The notes: generated from the letters alone by a model not told the origin. A DNA stretch of 64,000 bases from Tolypothrix campylonemoides VB511288 (GCA_000828075.3 JXCB02000023.1:947468-1011467); one strand, 5' to 3'. Positions 52,732 through 61,665 are shown, counted from the first letter of the stretch. Made by a program: numbers and translations.

Positions 52732-53814
52732 ATGAGCAGCTTCCCAGATTTTTCCGAGCAAGGCTATGAAATTAAGCGCATACTGGGGAAAAACAGCACC
52801 AGTGGTCGTGTAACTTACCTCGCAACCGATACAACCACCCAAACGCCCGTAGTCATTAAGCAGTTTCAGTTCGCAATAGTTGGAGCCACTTGGTCAGACT
52901 ACGATGTCTACCAACAGGAAATGCAAGTGTTGCAACAACTGCATCATCCCAGCATTCCCCGCTATCTTGATTCCTTTGAAACCCCATCTGGCTTTTGCTT
53001 GGTTCAAGAATATAAGCCTGCTTCCTCGTTAGCTGAACCCTACCAATGGACACCAGAGGAAATCAAGCAAATTGCTGTAGCGATATTAAATGTTTTAGTC
53101 TACCTGCAATCAACTTATCCTCCCGTGATTCATCGGGATATTAAACCAGAGAATATTTTGGTTGAGCGTCAGGAGAAACTCAAGGTTTATCTAGTGGATT
53201 TTGGGTTTGCACGTCAAGGAGGTGGAGAAGTAGCGGTAAGTAGCACGGTTAAGGGTTCACTGGGCTTTATGCCACCCGAACAACTCTTCAATCGCCAGCT
53301 AACGGAAGCCTCCGACCTTTATAGTCTCGGTGTGACACTCATCTGCTTGCTGACACAAACCCGCTCCACTCAAGTCGGTGACTTAATAGATTCGGCTTAT
53401 CGTATCAATGTCAAACAGTTGATACCTTCGCTCCATCCAAAGTTTATCAACTGGTTGCAAAAGATGACCGCACCCGATCTCACAAATCGCTTCAATAATG
53501 CTGCTACTGCTCTTTCAGCACTACAGTCGATTGATGTTGTTGGCAACCCAAAAGTGGGAAAGCTAGTGCAGCATGGCAAACTCAATTCAATCACCAAAGT
53601 AGTTGGGCTTGGTACCCTTGTCTTAGTCAGCCTACTTGGCACAATAAGCTTCATTTCCAGTATCTCCAATTCTACAGATACTCATCAACAGCATGAGCAC
53701 CACAAAATTAAGAGATACGACAAGGAAAAAAATCACCGATTTCATAGGAAAGATGATGATGCAGACGACCGACATGACAAGGACGACGATGAACATGATG
53801 ATGATGATGATTAA
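52732..53814 (+). CDS. Hanks-type Ser/Thr protein kinase with His/Asp-rich C-terminal tail
   Basis: 360 residues from the ATG at 52732; a TTG upstream (52621) is possible. The kinase domain has lysine VVIK (K43), HRDIKPEN (134-141), DFG (156-158) and a PPEQ segment for the APE motif. A hydrophobic helix (VVGLGTLVLVSLLGTISF, about 290-310) follows. The last ~45 residues are highly charged, a His/Lys/Asp-rich stretch with runs of Asp (DRHDKDDDEHDDDDD). The kinase is probably cytosolic with a periplasmic tail. The tail may bind metal ions (inference). The Gly-rich loop is degenerate (GKNSTSG). Confidence 0.85.
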   Translation: MSSFPDFSEQGYEIKRILGKNSTSGRVTYLATDTTTQTPVVIKQFQFAIVGATWSDYDVYQQEMQVLQQLHHPSIPRYLDSFETPSGFCLVQEYKPASSLAEPYQWTPEEIKQIAVAILNVLVYLQSTYPPVIHRDIKPENILVERQEKLKVYLVDFGFARQGGGEVAVSSTVKGSLGFMPPEQLFNRQLTEASDLYSLGVTLICLLTQTRSTQVGDLIDSAYRINVKQLIPSLHPKFINWLQKMTAPDLTNRFNNAATALSALQSIDVVGNPKVGKLVQHGKLNSITKVVGLGTLVLVSLLGTISFISSISNSTDTHQQHEHHKIKRYDKEKNHRFHRKDDDADDRHDKDDDEHDDDDD

Positions 53815-53951
53815 GTGCTGTTTGTCTTAATCCTTTGTCGTAGCAAGAAACATGATTATTATAAGGGGTAGGTTGAAAACCCCGTGCTTGGTTGGGTCGA
53901 TGGGGGCTAGTCGGGTAAGGTTCGAGCGTCGCCGCTCTCCCCTCCCCGCGC

Positions 53952-53984
53952 GAACCGTGCATGAGACTTTCGCGCTCACACGGC
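53952..53984 (-). ncRNA. Group II intron domain V-like hairpin
   Basis: Read on the minus strand this is GCCGTGTGAGCG-CGAAAG-TCTCATGCACGGTTC: a ~33-base stem with a GNAA-type tetraloop region and two-base bulge, the conserved form of group II intron domain V. Confidence 0.72.
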
Positions 53985-53991
53985 GAAAGTC

Positions 53992-54829
53992 CTACTTCAA
54001 GCGAGTTGACTTGGATTTAGTGTGTACCTGTTGATGACACGCTTTGTGCAGGTGCTGAAGGTTTTCTAGGTCGTCTAGTCCGCCGTGAGCAACAGGTACT
54101 ATGTGGTGGGTTTCTATTTCCTCACCGTTGAATAGTGGTTCGCCACAGTTGGGACATTTCCAATTTTGGTTTTGAGCTATTTTAGAGTTACGCGAGTTGC
54201 GTTCCCAGTAGCTGTTACCATGTTTCTGGTGACGTTTTTCCCAATATTCTTTGAGTGAGGGGTCATCCGGTGACACTTCCCCCTTGACCTTTACATGGCG
54301 TTCGATGGACGTATACGCTATCGGGTATAGGATTAAATCCTTTTGTTTCCCTCGGCGGTCGCTAGTAGATGTAGCAAACGTCCATTTATTGTGATTTATG
54401 GTCTTAAAGTAACGTTTCCGTACCCCTAACAGTGTTCTTGTTGGGATGGCGACGCTTAGCCCAACGCCAAAGGTATTGCCATATTCTACTTTTGACATAT
54501 TCAAAGGTTTCTCTACTAACCACACCTCTGTAATAATTAGCAAAACCTCGGAGAATTGGGTTCAGTCTTTTGATGACTACCTCTTGTTCACATCCGTTCA
54601 TTGCTTTTATTTCTTGACCGATTCGTTTACAAAAGTCTAAGACTTTCTTTTTCGAGGGTTTGATAAGCAGTTTGCCATTATAATGGCGGTGATTGAAGCC
54701 GAGGAAGTCAAAACCATCTGCCATTGACGTTATAAACGTTTTCTCCGTATTGAGATTCAAACCTCTTTCTGACAACCATTGCTGAATCTGGATTTGGGCG
54801 CATAGCCGCCCAACGCACTGCCTCAGCAA
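53992..54829 (-). pseudogene. Group II intron maturase remnant (RT domain 7, X and HNH parts, frameshifted)
   Basis: Upstream frame (54829-54404): ITSMADGFDFLGFNHRHYNG, ILRGFANYYRGVVSRETFEY and IWQYLWRWAKRRHPNKN, i.e. RT domain 7 and the start of X. Downstream frame (54543-53992): VRKRYFKTINHNKWTFAT and an HNH endonuclease with CPNCGEPL, ETHHIVPVAHGG and KACHQQVH. The frames shift by one base near 54415-54430. RT domains 1-6, including the YADD box, are missing. It cannot make an active maturase. Confidence 0.8.
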
Positions 54830-55042
54830 TGCAACTAGGGTAGGGCATACCCGAAGTTAACGCTTGGGGAGAGTCCCACCTCTGGGTTAGATGACGCAAG
54901 GAACCTAATCTAAGTGGTCTCGATGAACCAAGAATCCCCTGGCTTTACGAACAAATGAGCGTAGCGAAATTTGTTCAGCCAGGGGAGTGTTAATAATTCA
55001 TGTTCGATTTGGACAGCGATCGCCCGCAACTCCCGCACAAAA

Positions 55043-56458
55043 TCACGAAATCATCTTCTCCAACGCCACTTGCAAATCTTGCGTCAAGTCATTAACCGCA
55101 ACTCTCGCTGCTTGACGACTTGTCTGATAAATTGACCAACGTTGTGTCACGGAGATTGGCTCACCTACTGTTACTTGCGCTTTTCGCCAACCTAACCGGG
55201 GTCGTGCTGGGTTTTTCTCCCCTTTAATCCGGGCGATCAGGTCGAATAAGATTAAGGATGTTTCGGCAAACCTCTCAAAGGTAGGCTTTTCCAGAACATA
55301 TGTTCCTGTAACCGCCACAAAACTCTCCGCTAAGCGCATATGTAGCGTCCGCAGAGATGCTTCTTCAGCAATCCAGTCTGCCAAGCCCCGCTGTACGGGT
55401 GATAATGCGTGTAAATTTGGCAAATCCTTGCGGTGGATATCATCCCAGCCTGCTGACTCTATTCGGCGACAGCGCTCAATCACTGTTCCGTGGCTTTCAA
55501 GACCAAAATATTGCTCGGCTGCTCTTAGTGACCTATCTAATACCGTTTGCAGTCGAGTCTCAAGTACCTCGTTACGGTTCGCAGATGGATTTGTTTGCGT
55601 TACAACTGGTGTGCTTTGGTGGTAGAAGCGAGCGTAAAACTGTTCCATTTGGCAAAGGACATGTTCACCAAGGCGAAAGAGTCGCTCATAAAAAATTTTT
55701 TCTGGCTCAAGGAGGTTTGATTCACCAACTTGCTCCACTTGTAAGCCGCAATCAGCTTCCAATTTGCCCAAAAGCCAATCTAGTTTTGCCCAAGATGGAT
55801 TGATGTAGCGATATTGATTGCAAATCGGTACAATGAAAGCTTCTTCACTTCGGTTCGCTTTGATCAAATCTTCCACACACCAGAAACCCATATGAGCTAC
55901 GCCAGGTTCCAAAGGGCTGACAATTTCACTATGTCCATTAGTTGCGCCTTCGGGAGCTACGCTTATTGGCAGTTTGCCATTAGCAAACAAATCCCGTGCT
56001 GTCTTCATACCAACCTTGTCTAGCCGCTTACCTCGATGAATTGGCAAGCCCCCTAACCGAGAAAAGAACCAACCCAGCCAATCCCCAGCCCACAAAGTCA
56101 TCCCTCGGTCATAGAGAAAATGAGAATGAATAGGATGCTGTAATGAAATTCCCTTTTGACGAGCAACTTTCGGTACAGCACGCGAGAGTAAATACATCAT
56201 GCAAAGGGGGTCATCAACCTCTGGGTGGCGAAATGCTATCAAAAAGCGAATTTTGCCAGCTTGGAATTGTTGGTAGAGATTAACTAGCACCTCAACATTC
56301 ACAGTTTCCACCTGTGCGATCCCAGCAGGTAACCACGGTCGAATGCGCAACCGCATCAGAACTGGCAGCAACTTTTGGGTAATGTAATATACAAATGGGT
56401 TAAATCGCTCGGGAATAAACTCTAGGGGCGGTTGAGCGAGTTGAATCGAATGCGGCAA
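55043..56458 (-). CDS. PlsC-like 1-acyl-sn-glycerol-3-phosphate acyltransferase family protein
   Basis: 471 residues. The acyltransferase block includes FRHPEVDDPLCMMYLL (HxxxxD-type motif), LGGLPIHRGKRLD and VAPEGATNGHSE (EGxxN/G-like). These match lysophospholipid acyltransferases that make phosphatidate, though the motif is HP-EVDD rather than a canonical NHxxxxD. No clear membrane helix is visible. The longer C-terminal half is not assignable. It is monocistronic. Confidence 0.75.
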   Translation of the reverse strand: MPHSIQLAQPPLEFIPERFNPFVYYITQKLLPVLMRLRIRPWLPAGIAQVETVNVEVLVNLYQQFQAGKIRFLIAFRHPEVDDPLCMMYLLSRAVPKVARQKGISLQHPIHSHFLYDRGMTLWAGDWLGWFFSRLGGLPIHRGKRLDKVGMKTARDLFANGKLPISVAPEGATNGHSEIVSPLEPGVAHMGFWCVEDLIKANRSEEAFIVPICNQYRYINPSWAKLDWLLGKLEADCGLQVEQVGESNLLEPEKIFYERLFRLGEHVLCQMEQFYARFYHQSTPVVTQTNPSANRNEVLETRLQTVLDRSLRAAEQYFGLESHGTVIERCRRIESAGWDDIHRKDLPNLHALSPVQRGLADWIAEEASLRTLHMRLAESFVAVTGTYVLEKPTFERFAETSLILFDLIARIKGEKNPARPRLGWRKAQVTVGEPISVTQRWSIYQTSRQAARVAVNDLTQDLQVALEKMIS

Positions 56459-56487
56459 GATGGCTCTCCTGGTCGTGTTGCTTAAAA

Positions 56488-56586
56488 TATAGCAGGGGAC
56501 TAGGGACTAGGGACTGGGTGAAAAGTCTTTTTGTGTTTAGGTTTTATCATCTGTTGATGTCCTAAGCACCTTGGCTGTTGCTATAG
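56488..56586 (-). mobile_element. MITE-like dispersed element, copy B (reverse orientation)
   Basis: The reverse complement of this segment matches 3782-3887 over nearly its whole length: TATAGCAACAGCCAAGGTG, GGACATCAACAGATGATAAA and the CCCAGTCCCTAGTCCC tract. It ends with the same TATAGCA border. It lies between the PlsC-like gene and hemD. Confidence 0.75.
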
Positions 56587-56682
56587 GTAAACTTTAAGCC
56601 CTTAGTCCTTAAATTATAGTCTTTCCCTGTGGGAAGCCGCTTTTGCGGTTCATACGCGCCTTTGCGATCGCTTATTATCTTT

Positions 56683-56690
56683 AAGGAGGT
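56683..56690 (+). promoter_or_regulatory. Strong ribosome-binding site of hemD (AAGGAGGT)
   Basis: A perfect Shine-Dalgarno sequence. It places the start codon 6-12 bases downstream, at CTG 56696/56699 or ATT 56702. No ATG, GTG or TTG is in frame until 56804. Confidence 0.75.
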
Positions 56691-56698
56691 CTAAACTG

Positions 56699-57508
56699 CT
56701 GATTCCATCCGTACAACTGCCCTTACACGGTAAGCGAATTATCGTTACCGCACCTCGCAACTACGCCGTCAGGTTATCTGAGCAACTTATCAACCAAGGC
56801 GGTTTGCCGTTTTTGATGCCAACCATCGAAACCTGTCTGCTGCAAAACTTTACTGGGTTAGATGCTGCACTGCAACAAATCGACGCATTTGATTGGATTG
56901 CTTTTACCAGTAGAAACGGTATTGAAGCATTTTTCCAACGTCTGGAAGATTTGCGGCTAAATCTTAGCGCGTTGACAAACTGTATGTTTTGTGCAATAGG
57001 TACAGACGCGGAAAGATTAGCAGGTTTTGGTATCAAAGCCGATTTAATACCAACACAACCTAGCCCCGCCGGAATCATTACTGAATTGGCTAAAATTCCA
57101 AATATTGCCAAGCAAAGTGTACTCGTCCCGGTTCCAGAAGTTGTCGGTGTACCAGAACCCGATGTGATTCCAAACTTTATTGCAGGGTTAGAAAAATTGG
57201 GCATGAACGTTACTCGCGTACCAACTTATAGGACGCGGTGTTTGGACAAAAATATTTATGAGGTTGAGTTAAACCTGATTCGGCAAGGCAAAATTGATGT
57301 CATTGCCTTTAGCAGCACTGTAGAAGTAGCAGGTTTTTTGCATATGCTTGATGCAAAAAGTGATTATCAGCATTGTGCGATCGCTTGCTTTGGACCTTAT
57401 ACAGCAGCAAATGCCCAGAAGTTAGGTTTAAATGTCTCGATAGTTGCCCAAGATTATAGTTCATTTGCGGGTTTTGCTGAGGCGATCGCTCTTTGGGCAT
57501 TGAAATAA
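56699..57508 (+). CDS. hemD: Uroporphyrinogen-III synthase, apparently with a non-canonical start codon
   Basis: Reading from CTG 56699 gives 269 residues starting (L)IPSVQLPLHGKRIIVTAPR. GKRIIVTAPRNYAVRLSEQL is the expected HemD N-terminal strand and helix, so the first canonical start (TTG 56804) would delete 35 residues of the fold. Other HemD elements: DWIAFTSRNGIEAFF, FCAIGTDAERLAGFGI and the later DVIAFSSTVEVAGFL. The enzyme cyclises hydroxymethylbilane to uroporphyrinogen III for haem and chlorophyll. A CTG or ATT start is the simplest reading; the true start needs confirmation. No adjacent haem gene is seen. Confidence 0.8.
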   Translation: MIPSVQLPLHGKRIIVTAPRNYAVRLSEQLINQGGLPFLMPTIETCLLQNFTGLDAALQQIDAFDWIAFTSRNGIEAFFQRLEDLRLNLSALTNCMFCAIGTDAERLAGFGIKADLIPTQPSPAGIITELAKIPNIAKQSVLVPVPEVVGVPEPDVIPNFIAGLEKLGMNVTRVPTYRTRCLDKNIYEVELNLIRQGKIDVIAFSSTVEVAGFLHMLDAKSDYQHCAIACFGPYTAANAQKLGLNVSIVAQDYSSFAGFAEAIALWALK

Positions 57509-57981
57509 GTTTGTTAAGCAATAATTGCTAGTATTAATCAAGCTGTTCAAACATGGGCAATTACTGAAAGGGTAGCATCCAAAGTGGGCTATTTTAGCCC
57601 TTATTTACAATTAAGCACCAAACACATCTAAGGATTTGAAGAAATGAGGACTGTACAAAAGCGCCTGAAATTACGTAATTTTATGACGCAGATTATGGTG
57701 AATTTGTACAGTGTGCCAACTCAGATATTGCACCATTCTCAACAAGACGAAAAATCAAGATTTCTAGATTGTATGAGTTGCAAGAAACCCGGTTTTTGAA
57801 GCTGGTGCAATATCTGAGTCACTCAATATATATTGAGACCTTACACTAACCATTGACAATCTAGAAACCTGTGGTTACAGCCTACCAGTGAGTTGGAATA
57901 AAATCTAAATATATCTACTTTATTGTGTCTTTAGAAGAGCACATGAATTGAGTTATGAAATGCTATATAACGCATGACTTA
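57509..57981. other. Intergenic region after hemD with an inverted-repeat element
   Basis: 473 bp without a gene. The element at 57719-57819 is the only notable structure. Confidence 0.5.
57719..57819. repeat. 101-bp segment bounded by a 17-bp inverted repeat
   Basis: ACTCAGATATTGCACCA at the left and TGGTGCAATATCTGAGT at the right are exact reverse complements. A 67-bp non-coding core containing AGAAACCCGGTTTTTGA lies between them. This resembles a small non-autonomous element or a processed hairpin. No obvious target duplication is seen. Confidence 0.6.
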
Positions 57982-58527
57982 TTAGTACGGACCAAACAGT
58001 AAGTTTCCAGGAGCTTCTGGGTCATCACTAAAATGGAATTCATACAATAGCTGCAATACCTCCTGTTTTGAGAGAAGACGGTCACCATTGAGATCAAGCC
58101 GTGAAAATATATACGGAACAAAAACGCGAGGAGTATTATAAACCAGGAAAACTTGTTCAAACTCTTTAATATTCAAGTGACCATCGTTATCAGCATCAAA
58201 TACGTCACAAACCAAAGCTGCAAGCTTTCCAACTTGTTCTTCGTAGCTATCCTTTGTACTTAGTAACTTCTGATGATATGCAAACCACTCCTCTAGAGTT
58301 ACTGTGTCATCGCGATTTTTGTCAGCTGCATCTCGTATATGCTGCCAGTAGAATATGTACTTGTCAAAAAGGGTGTTATATTCTGGAGATCCCTGTTTCC
58401 AACCCCGTAATTCTGCAAGTTTCTGAATAATTTGTTCAAAATCATCCTTAGCAAGCACGCCGTTATTGTTTGCATCATAAATACTAAACAATTTCGTGAA
58501 CTTTCGCTGTTGCAATTCAGTAACCAT
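57982..58527 (-). CDS. EF-hand calcium-binding protein (four hands)
   Basis: 181 residues with four EF-hand loops: DANNNGVLAKDD (18-29), DKNRDDTVTLEE (69-80), DADNDGHLNIKE (111-122) and DLNGDRLLSKQE (145-156). Spacing matches sarcoplasmic or calexcitin-like proteins. It likely binds calcium in the cytoplasm as a sensor or buffer; no output domain is fused. Four-EF-hand proteins are unusual in bacteria but known in cyanobacteria and actinomycetes. Confidence 0.88.
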   Translation of the reverse strand: MVTELQQRKFTKLFSIYDANNNGVLAKDDFEQIIQKLAELRGWKQGSPEYNTLFDKYIFYWQHIRDAADKNRDDTVTLEEWFAYHQKLLSTKDSYEEQVGKLAALVCDVFDADNDGHLNIKEFEQVFLVYNTPRVFVPYIFSRLDLNGDRLLSKQEVLQLLYEFHFSDDPEAPGNLLFGPY

Positions 58528-59066
58528 GAAAAAATCCTTAGAAGTGATGTTTCAACATTAGTGTAACTGATATCGTGCACTTAACAGCAGAAACCACTAA
58601 TACACGAATAGGAGTGTAAATAAGTGACACCAGAAAAGAGAAGCTTTGACGTATATAAAAGTACTTTATATTACTGTATTCAAAATTACGTAAAATTGAA
58701 ACGGTTGGGCAAACCCTCCCCACTCTTTGATGATTTTTAGTAAATTTGAAACTCAGTGGTCGAACTCAAAGAAAAAAATAAGAGGTCTGATTGAACACAG
58801 ACTCCTTTTTGGCAGAAGCTGAAACTCCAGTTATGCAAAATAAAGCAGTAAGAACGTGCTAAAAACTAGAAGAACGTGCAACAAGCGTCAGCCTAAATTT
58901 AGGCATATAGTGAAATAATTACCTCCGCTGCGTCAATCGACGACCTGTTGATGGTGATCGGGCAGTCAGGAAGATTGTCGGAGAGATATTATGAGTGATT
59001 GGGTGAATTATCCCAAATCCTGTTACCTCCTGTCACTCTCCGTTCACCTAGACAATACCGTCGATA
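58528..59066. other. Intergenic region, no gene seen
   Basis: 539 bp between two minus-strand genes. A short A/T-rich tract and a mixed stretch with AAGAACGTGC repeated at about 58850 and 58871. No convincing coding or RNA feature. Confidence 0.45.
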
Positions 59067-60527
59067 TCACAAAACTGTAGTAAATTCGCTTCCTCCAAAG
59101 ATTGTAGTCCCAATTGGGGTAAGGGTGACAGTATTGTCAAATTGAAAAGGAATAACACCAGGGGATGCACCTAACGTAACAGTTAGTGAGTCTAGCACCT
59201 CGGAAAGTCCTAGATTAGAATCAGTTAGCAATGCATTGCCTAAATTGTTGTTTACGACTTCAAAAGAGTCATTGGGATGAGAATAATTTGTGAGATAATC
59301 TTCAATGAAATTACCAAGGGGGATGACATCTTTAAAGGCGCTTGGGTCAATTCCATCGATAAAATCCAAGTTGACGGCGACATCAGCAACACTAGCACCA
59401 TCAATAGGAAGTAAAATATCTTCTAATTGAAATGAGACAATATCGTTAATATCACCATTGGCTGTGCGGGTAATTGTGGTGTCAAATTGGAAAGGAATAA
59501 TTTTTGGTGACACATCCAGATTAACGCTTAATGAGTCCAATACCCTAGATAGCCCTATATTGCTATCATTTAGTAATCCTTGGGTAAGGTCGCGATTGAG
59601 GACTTCATAAAGACCTGCTTCTACTGGATAATTTGCCAAGAAATCTTTAATGTAATTACCGATGGGTATGACATCTTTGAATACACTTGAGTCAATTCCA
59701 TCAACATAATCTAAATTAACAGTGACATCGGCAACTATACCACCATCAATTGGAGATGTAACGTCTTCTAAACGAAATGAAATAATATCGTTTATGTCGC
59801 CATTTGGGGTACGAGTATTTGTGCTGTAAAATTGGAAAGGAATAATGGCAGGTGTGACATCAAGATTCACACTTAAAGAGTCTAGCACCTCAGAAAGCCC
59901 TAGATTGTCATCAGTTAGCAGTTCTTCCGTGAGATTGCGATTGATGACTTCAAATAAGTCATTGGGATTATTTGGATAATTAGTTAGATAATCTTTGACT
60001 TTATCAGCTATAACTCCGACTTCTTTAAAGTCACTAGGGTCTACTCCATTAATATAATCAAGGGTAATGGTGACATCCGCATTCTCTCTATTTGTAACAT
60101 CAAGCTGGATATCTTTTAACTGAAACGATACAATATCGTTAATATCTCCATCTGAGGTACGAGTGTTTGTATTATCAAATTGGAAAGGAATAACTTTTGG
60201 TTCCACATCCAAATTAACGCTCAATGAGTCCAACACTTCAGAAAGCCCTAGATTGTCATCACTTAGCAATTCCTTGATGAGATTGCGATTGATAACTTCA
60301 AATAAGTCATTGGGATTATTTGGATAATTAGTCAGGTAATCTTTGATATTATTAGCAATGGGTACGACATTTTTTAATTCACTTGGGTTCAGCCCATCGA
60401 TATAATCCAAGTTAACTGTAACATCAGCAACTTCGTTATTCTCCACTTGAAGTCGAATACCTTCTAACTTAAACGAAACTAAGTTAGATTTGGGTGTTAT
60501 GCTATCAAAAATGGATTCCTGTGACAT
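59067..60527 (-). CDS. Four-repeat protein of unknown function
   Basis: 486 residues made of four ~116-residue repeats starting near residues 17, 133, 249 and 364. Each unit has VSFQLEDI, ADVTVNLDYIDGIDPS, an amphipathic IKDYLTNYP..NDLFEVINR helix, DDNLGLSEVLDSLSVNLD and VIPFQFDNT-T-RTxxGDIND. Units are acidic and beta/alpha mixed. There is no signal peptide and no enzymatic motif. Possibly a surface or structural protein (inference). Unit divergence is moderate, unlike the fresh duplication at 38170-39310. Confidence 0.72.
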   Translation of the reverse strand: MSQESIFDSITPKSNLVSFKLEGIRLQVENNEVADVTVNLDYIDGLNPSELKNVVPIANNIKDYLTNYPNNPNDLFEVINRNLIKELLSDDNLGLSEVLDSLSVNLDVEPKVIPFQFDNTNTRTSDGDINDIVSFQLKDIQLDVTNRENADVTITLDYINGVDPSDFKEVGVIADKVKDYLTNYPNNPNDLFEVINRNLTEELLTDDNLGLSEVLDSLSVNLDVTPAIIPFQFYSTNTRTPNGDINDIISFRLEDVTSPIDGGIVADVTVNLDYVDGIDSSVFKDVIPIGNYIKDFLANYPVEAGLYEVLNRDLTQGLLNDSNIGLSRVLDSLSVNLDVSPKIIPFQFDTTITRTANGDINDIVSFQLEDILLPIDGASVADVAVNLDFIDGIDPSAFKDVIPLGNFIEDYLTNYSHPNDSFEVVNNNLGNALLTDSNLGLSEVLDSLTVTLGASPGVIPFQFDNTVTLTPIGTTIFGGSEFTTVL

Positions 60528-60617
60528 AATCTAATTTTTCCAGACAATTTTCGCATTCTTTAATTCGTAAGAATACCAAAGTTGGGGTAACTTTTCACAT
60601 TGCCCAGCAAAAATCGA

Positions 60618-60803
60618 TTAAGAAGCAAGAGGAATGTGCGAGCATTTTATACCTTTACGAGCCTGAGTAAGAACTTGAGCAATATAATTCCAAGGGTCAA
60701 CTCTTAACAAACACATTTTAGAACGCTTAGCCAGTAAGGATTTGAGAATTTCAAGCAACCAGGTGTTTCTTTGATATGTTGCTTGCGCTTTCTGCGCTAG
60801 TCA
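60618..60803 (-). pseudogene. C-terminal remnant of a transposase
   Basis: On the minus strand AQKAQATYQRNTWLLEILKS continues into SLLAKRSKMCLLRVDPWNY and IAQVLTQARKGIKCSHIP, then a stop at 60618. The DPWxYIAQVLxxxRKG ending resembles the C-terminal part of IS66- or related DDE transposases. Only ~60 codons remain. It overlaps the start of the truncated dehydrogenase, marking the junction of an insertion and deletion. Confidence 0.5.
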
Positions 60804-61291
60804 GAGGCTCACATCTTGCACCAATAAAATTTTATACTAGCAGACAAAGATGTGACCAGGAGTTAGAAAAACTTTTAGGTGTGGAGTTTACGGCGTTTGA
60901 ACGTCTGCTGCAAGAATCCGATTTTGTGACAATTCATACGCCATTGTCAGATGAGACTTATCACCTTTTTGGCGATCGCCAGTTTGAATTGATGAAGCAG
61001 TCTGCCATTCTCATCAACACAGCGCGGGGAGCAATTATAGACCCAGAAGCATTATACACAGCGCTTACGAGTGGTCAAATTGCAGGTGCTGCGATAGATG
61101 TCACTGATCCAGAACCGATACCAACTGATAGTCCCTTACTGAGCTTAGATAACCTGATTATTACACCTCATATTGGCAGTGCCAGCCTTCAAACACGAGA
61201 AAAAATGGCAAATATGGCGATCGCTAATTTGATTGCTGGGTTGAAGGGGGAGCGATTGCCCAATTGTGTCAATCCTGAAGTATATCAATAA
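60776..61291 (+). pseudogene. N-terminally truncated D-2-hydroxyacid dehydrogenase
   Basis: 171 codons. They cover the second half of a D-isomer-specific 2-hydroxyacid dehydrogenase: ESDFVTIHTPLSDETYHLFG, INTARGAIIDPEALYTAL, AAIDVTDPEPIP and the C-terminal DNLIITPHIGSASLQTRE (catalytic His of PHIGSA). The NAD-binding GxGxxG and the N-terminal domain, about 140 residues, are missing; homology only begins after ~60806. Transposase remnant lies at the junction. Its last ~135 bp is duplicated at 62115. Confidence 0.75.
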
Positions 61292-61308
61292 GAGGATAGG
61301 GGCGAAGC

Positions 61309-61665
61309 TTATCTTTTCCATTGATTGAGCCAGCGTACTTGTCCAATCCAGTCAGCAGCTTGTGTTTCTCTCACCATGCAATCCAAAGCCGCAATTAACG
61401 TAGACAAAGACCAACTGTTTTGCGCAGCCAAGACAATCCCACAATGATTTGGATAGCGCTGTGACAGAATCAAAAAATCGCGAATATTGAAGGTGAAAAT
61501 ACATCTTTCTTGAGCCGTTGCACCCAACAACTGCGCTTCATCACTTGCATCCAAAGCCATCCAATCATTAGGTGTTCGGGTTACATCATGACCAAAATTC
61601 ACTAAAGCTGTATGTAGTGCTTTATTTGAGGCGTCAGCATCCAGATGTAACCGAGTTTTAGACAT
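61309..61665 (-). CDS. DUF5615 PIN-like toxin component (second module)
   Basis: 118 residues from the ATG at 61665; a TTG four codons upstream is possible. The layout matches the 40917 toxin: MSKTRLHLDADASNKALHTAL start, GHDVTRTPNDW, then ERCIFTFNIRDFLILSQRYP. Acidic residues fit a PIN-like fold. It overlaps the antitoxin gene by 8 bases, indicating a coupled pair. Ribonuclease activity is inferred. Confidence 0.8.
   Translation of the reverse strand: MSKTRLHLDADASNKALHTALVNFGHDVTRTPNDWMALDASDEAQLLGATAQERCIFTFNIRDFLILSQRYPNHCGIVLAAQNSWSLSTLIAALDCMVRETQAADWIGQVRWLNQWKR

Larger units (their letters stand above)
53880..54960 (-). mobile_element. 5'-truncated group II intron
   Basis: On the minus strand, 54960 to about 53880 holds ribozyme-like and maturase sequence. 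At the 3' end is a domain V-like stem at 53952-53984 and a domain VI-like region after it. The left part of the reverse transcriptase and most of domains I-III are missing; only a fragment around 54780-54900 (AACTTCGGGTATGCCC, AGGCAGTGCGTTGGGCG) looks intron-derived. A hairpin of CCCCTGGCT/AGCCAGGGG lies at about 54936-54987. It inserted between the Ser/Thr kinase and the PlsC-like gene and has since decayed. The exact boundaries are uncertain. Confidence 0.72.
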
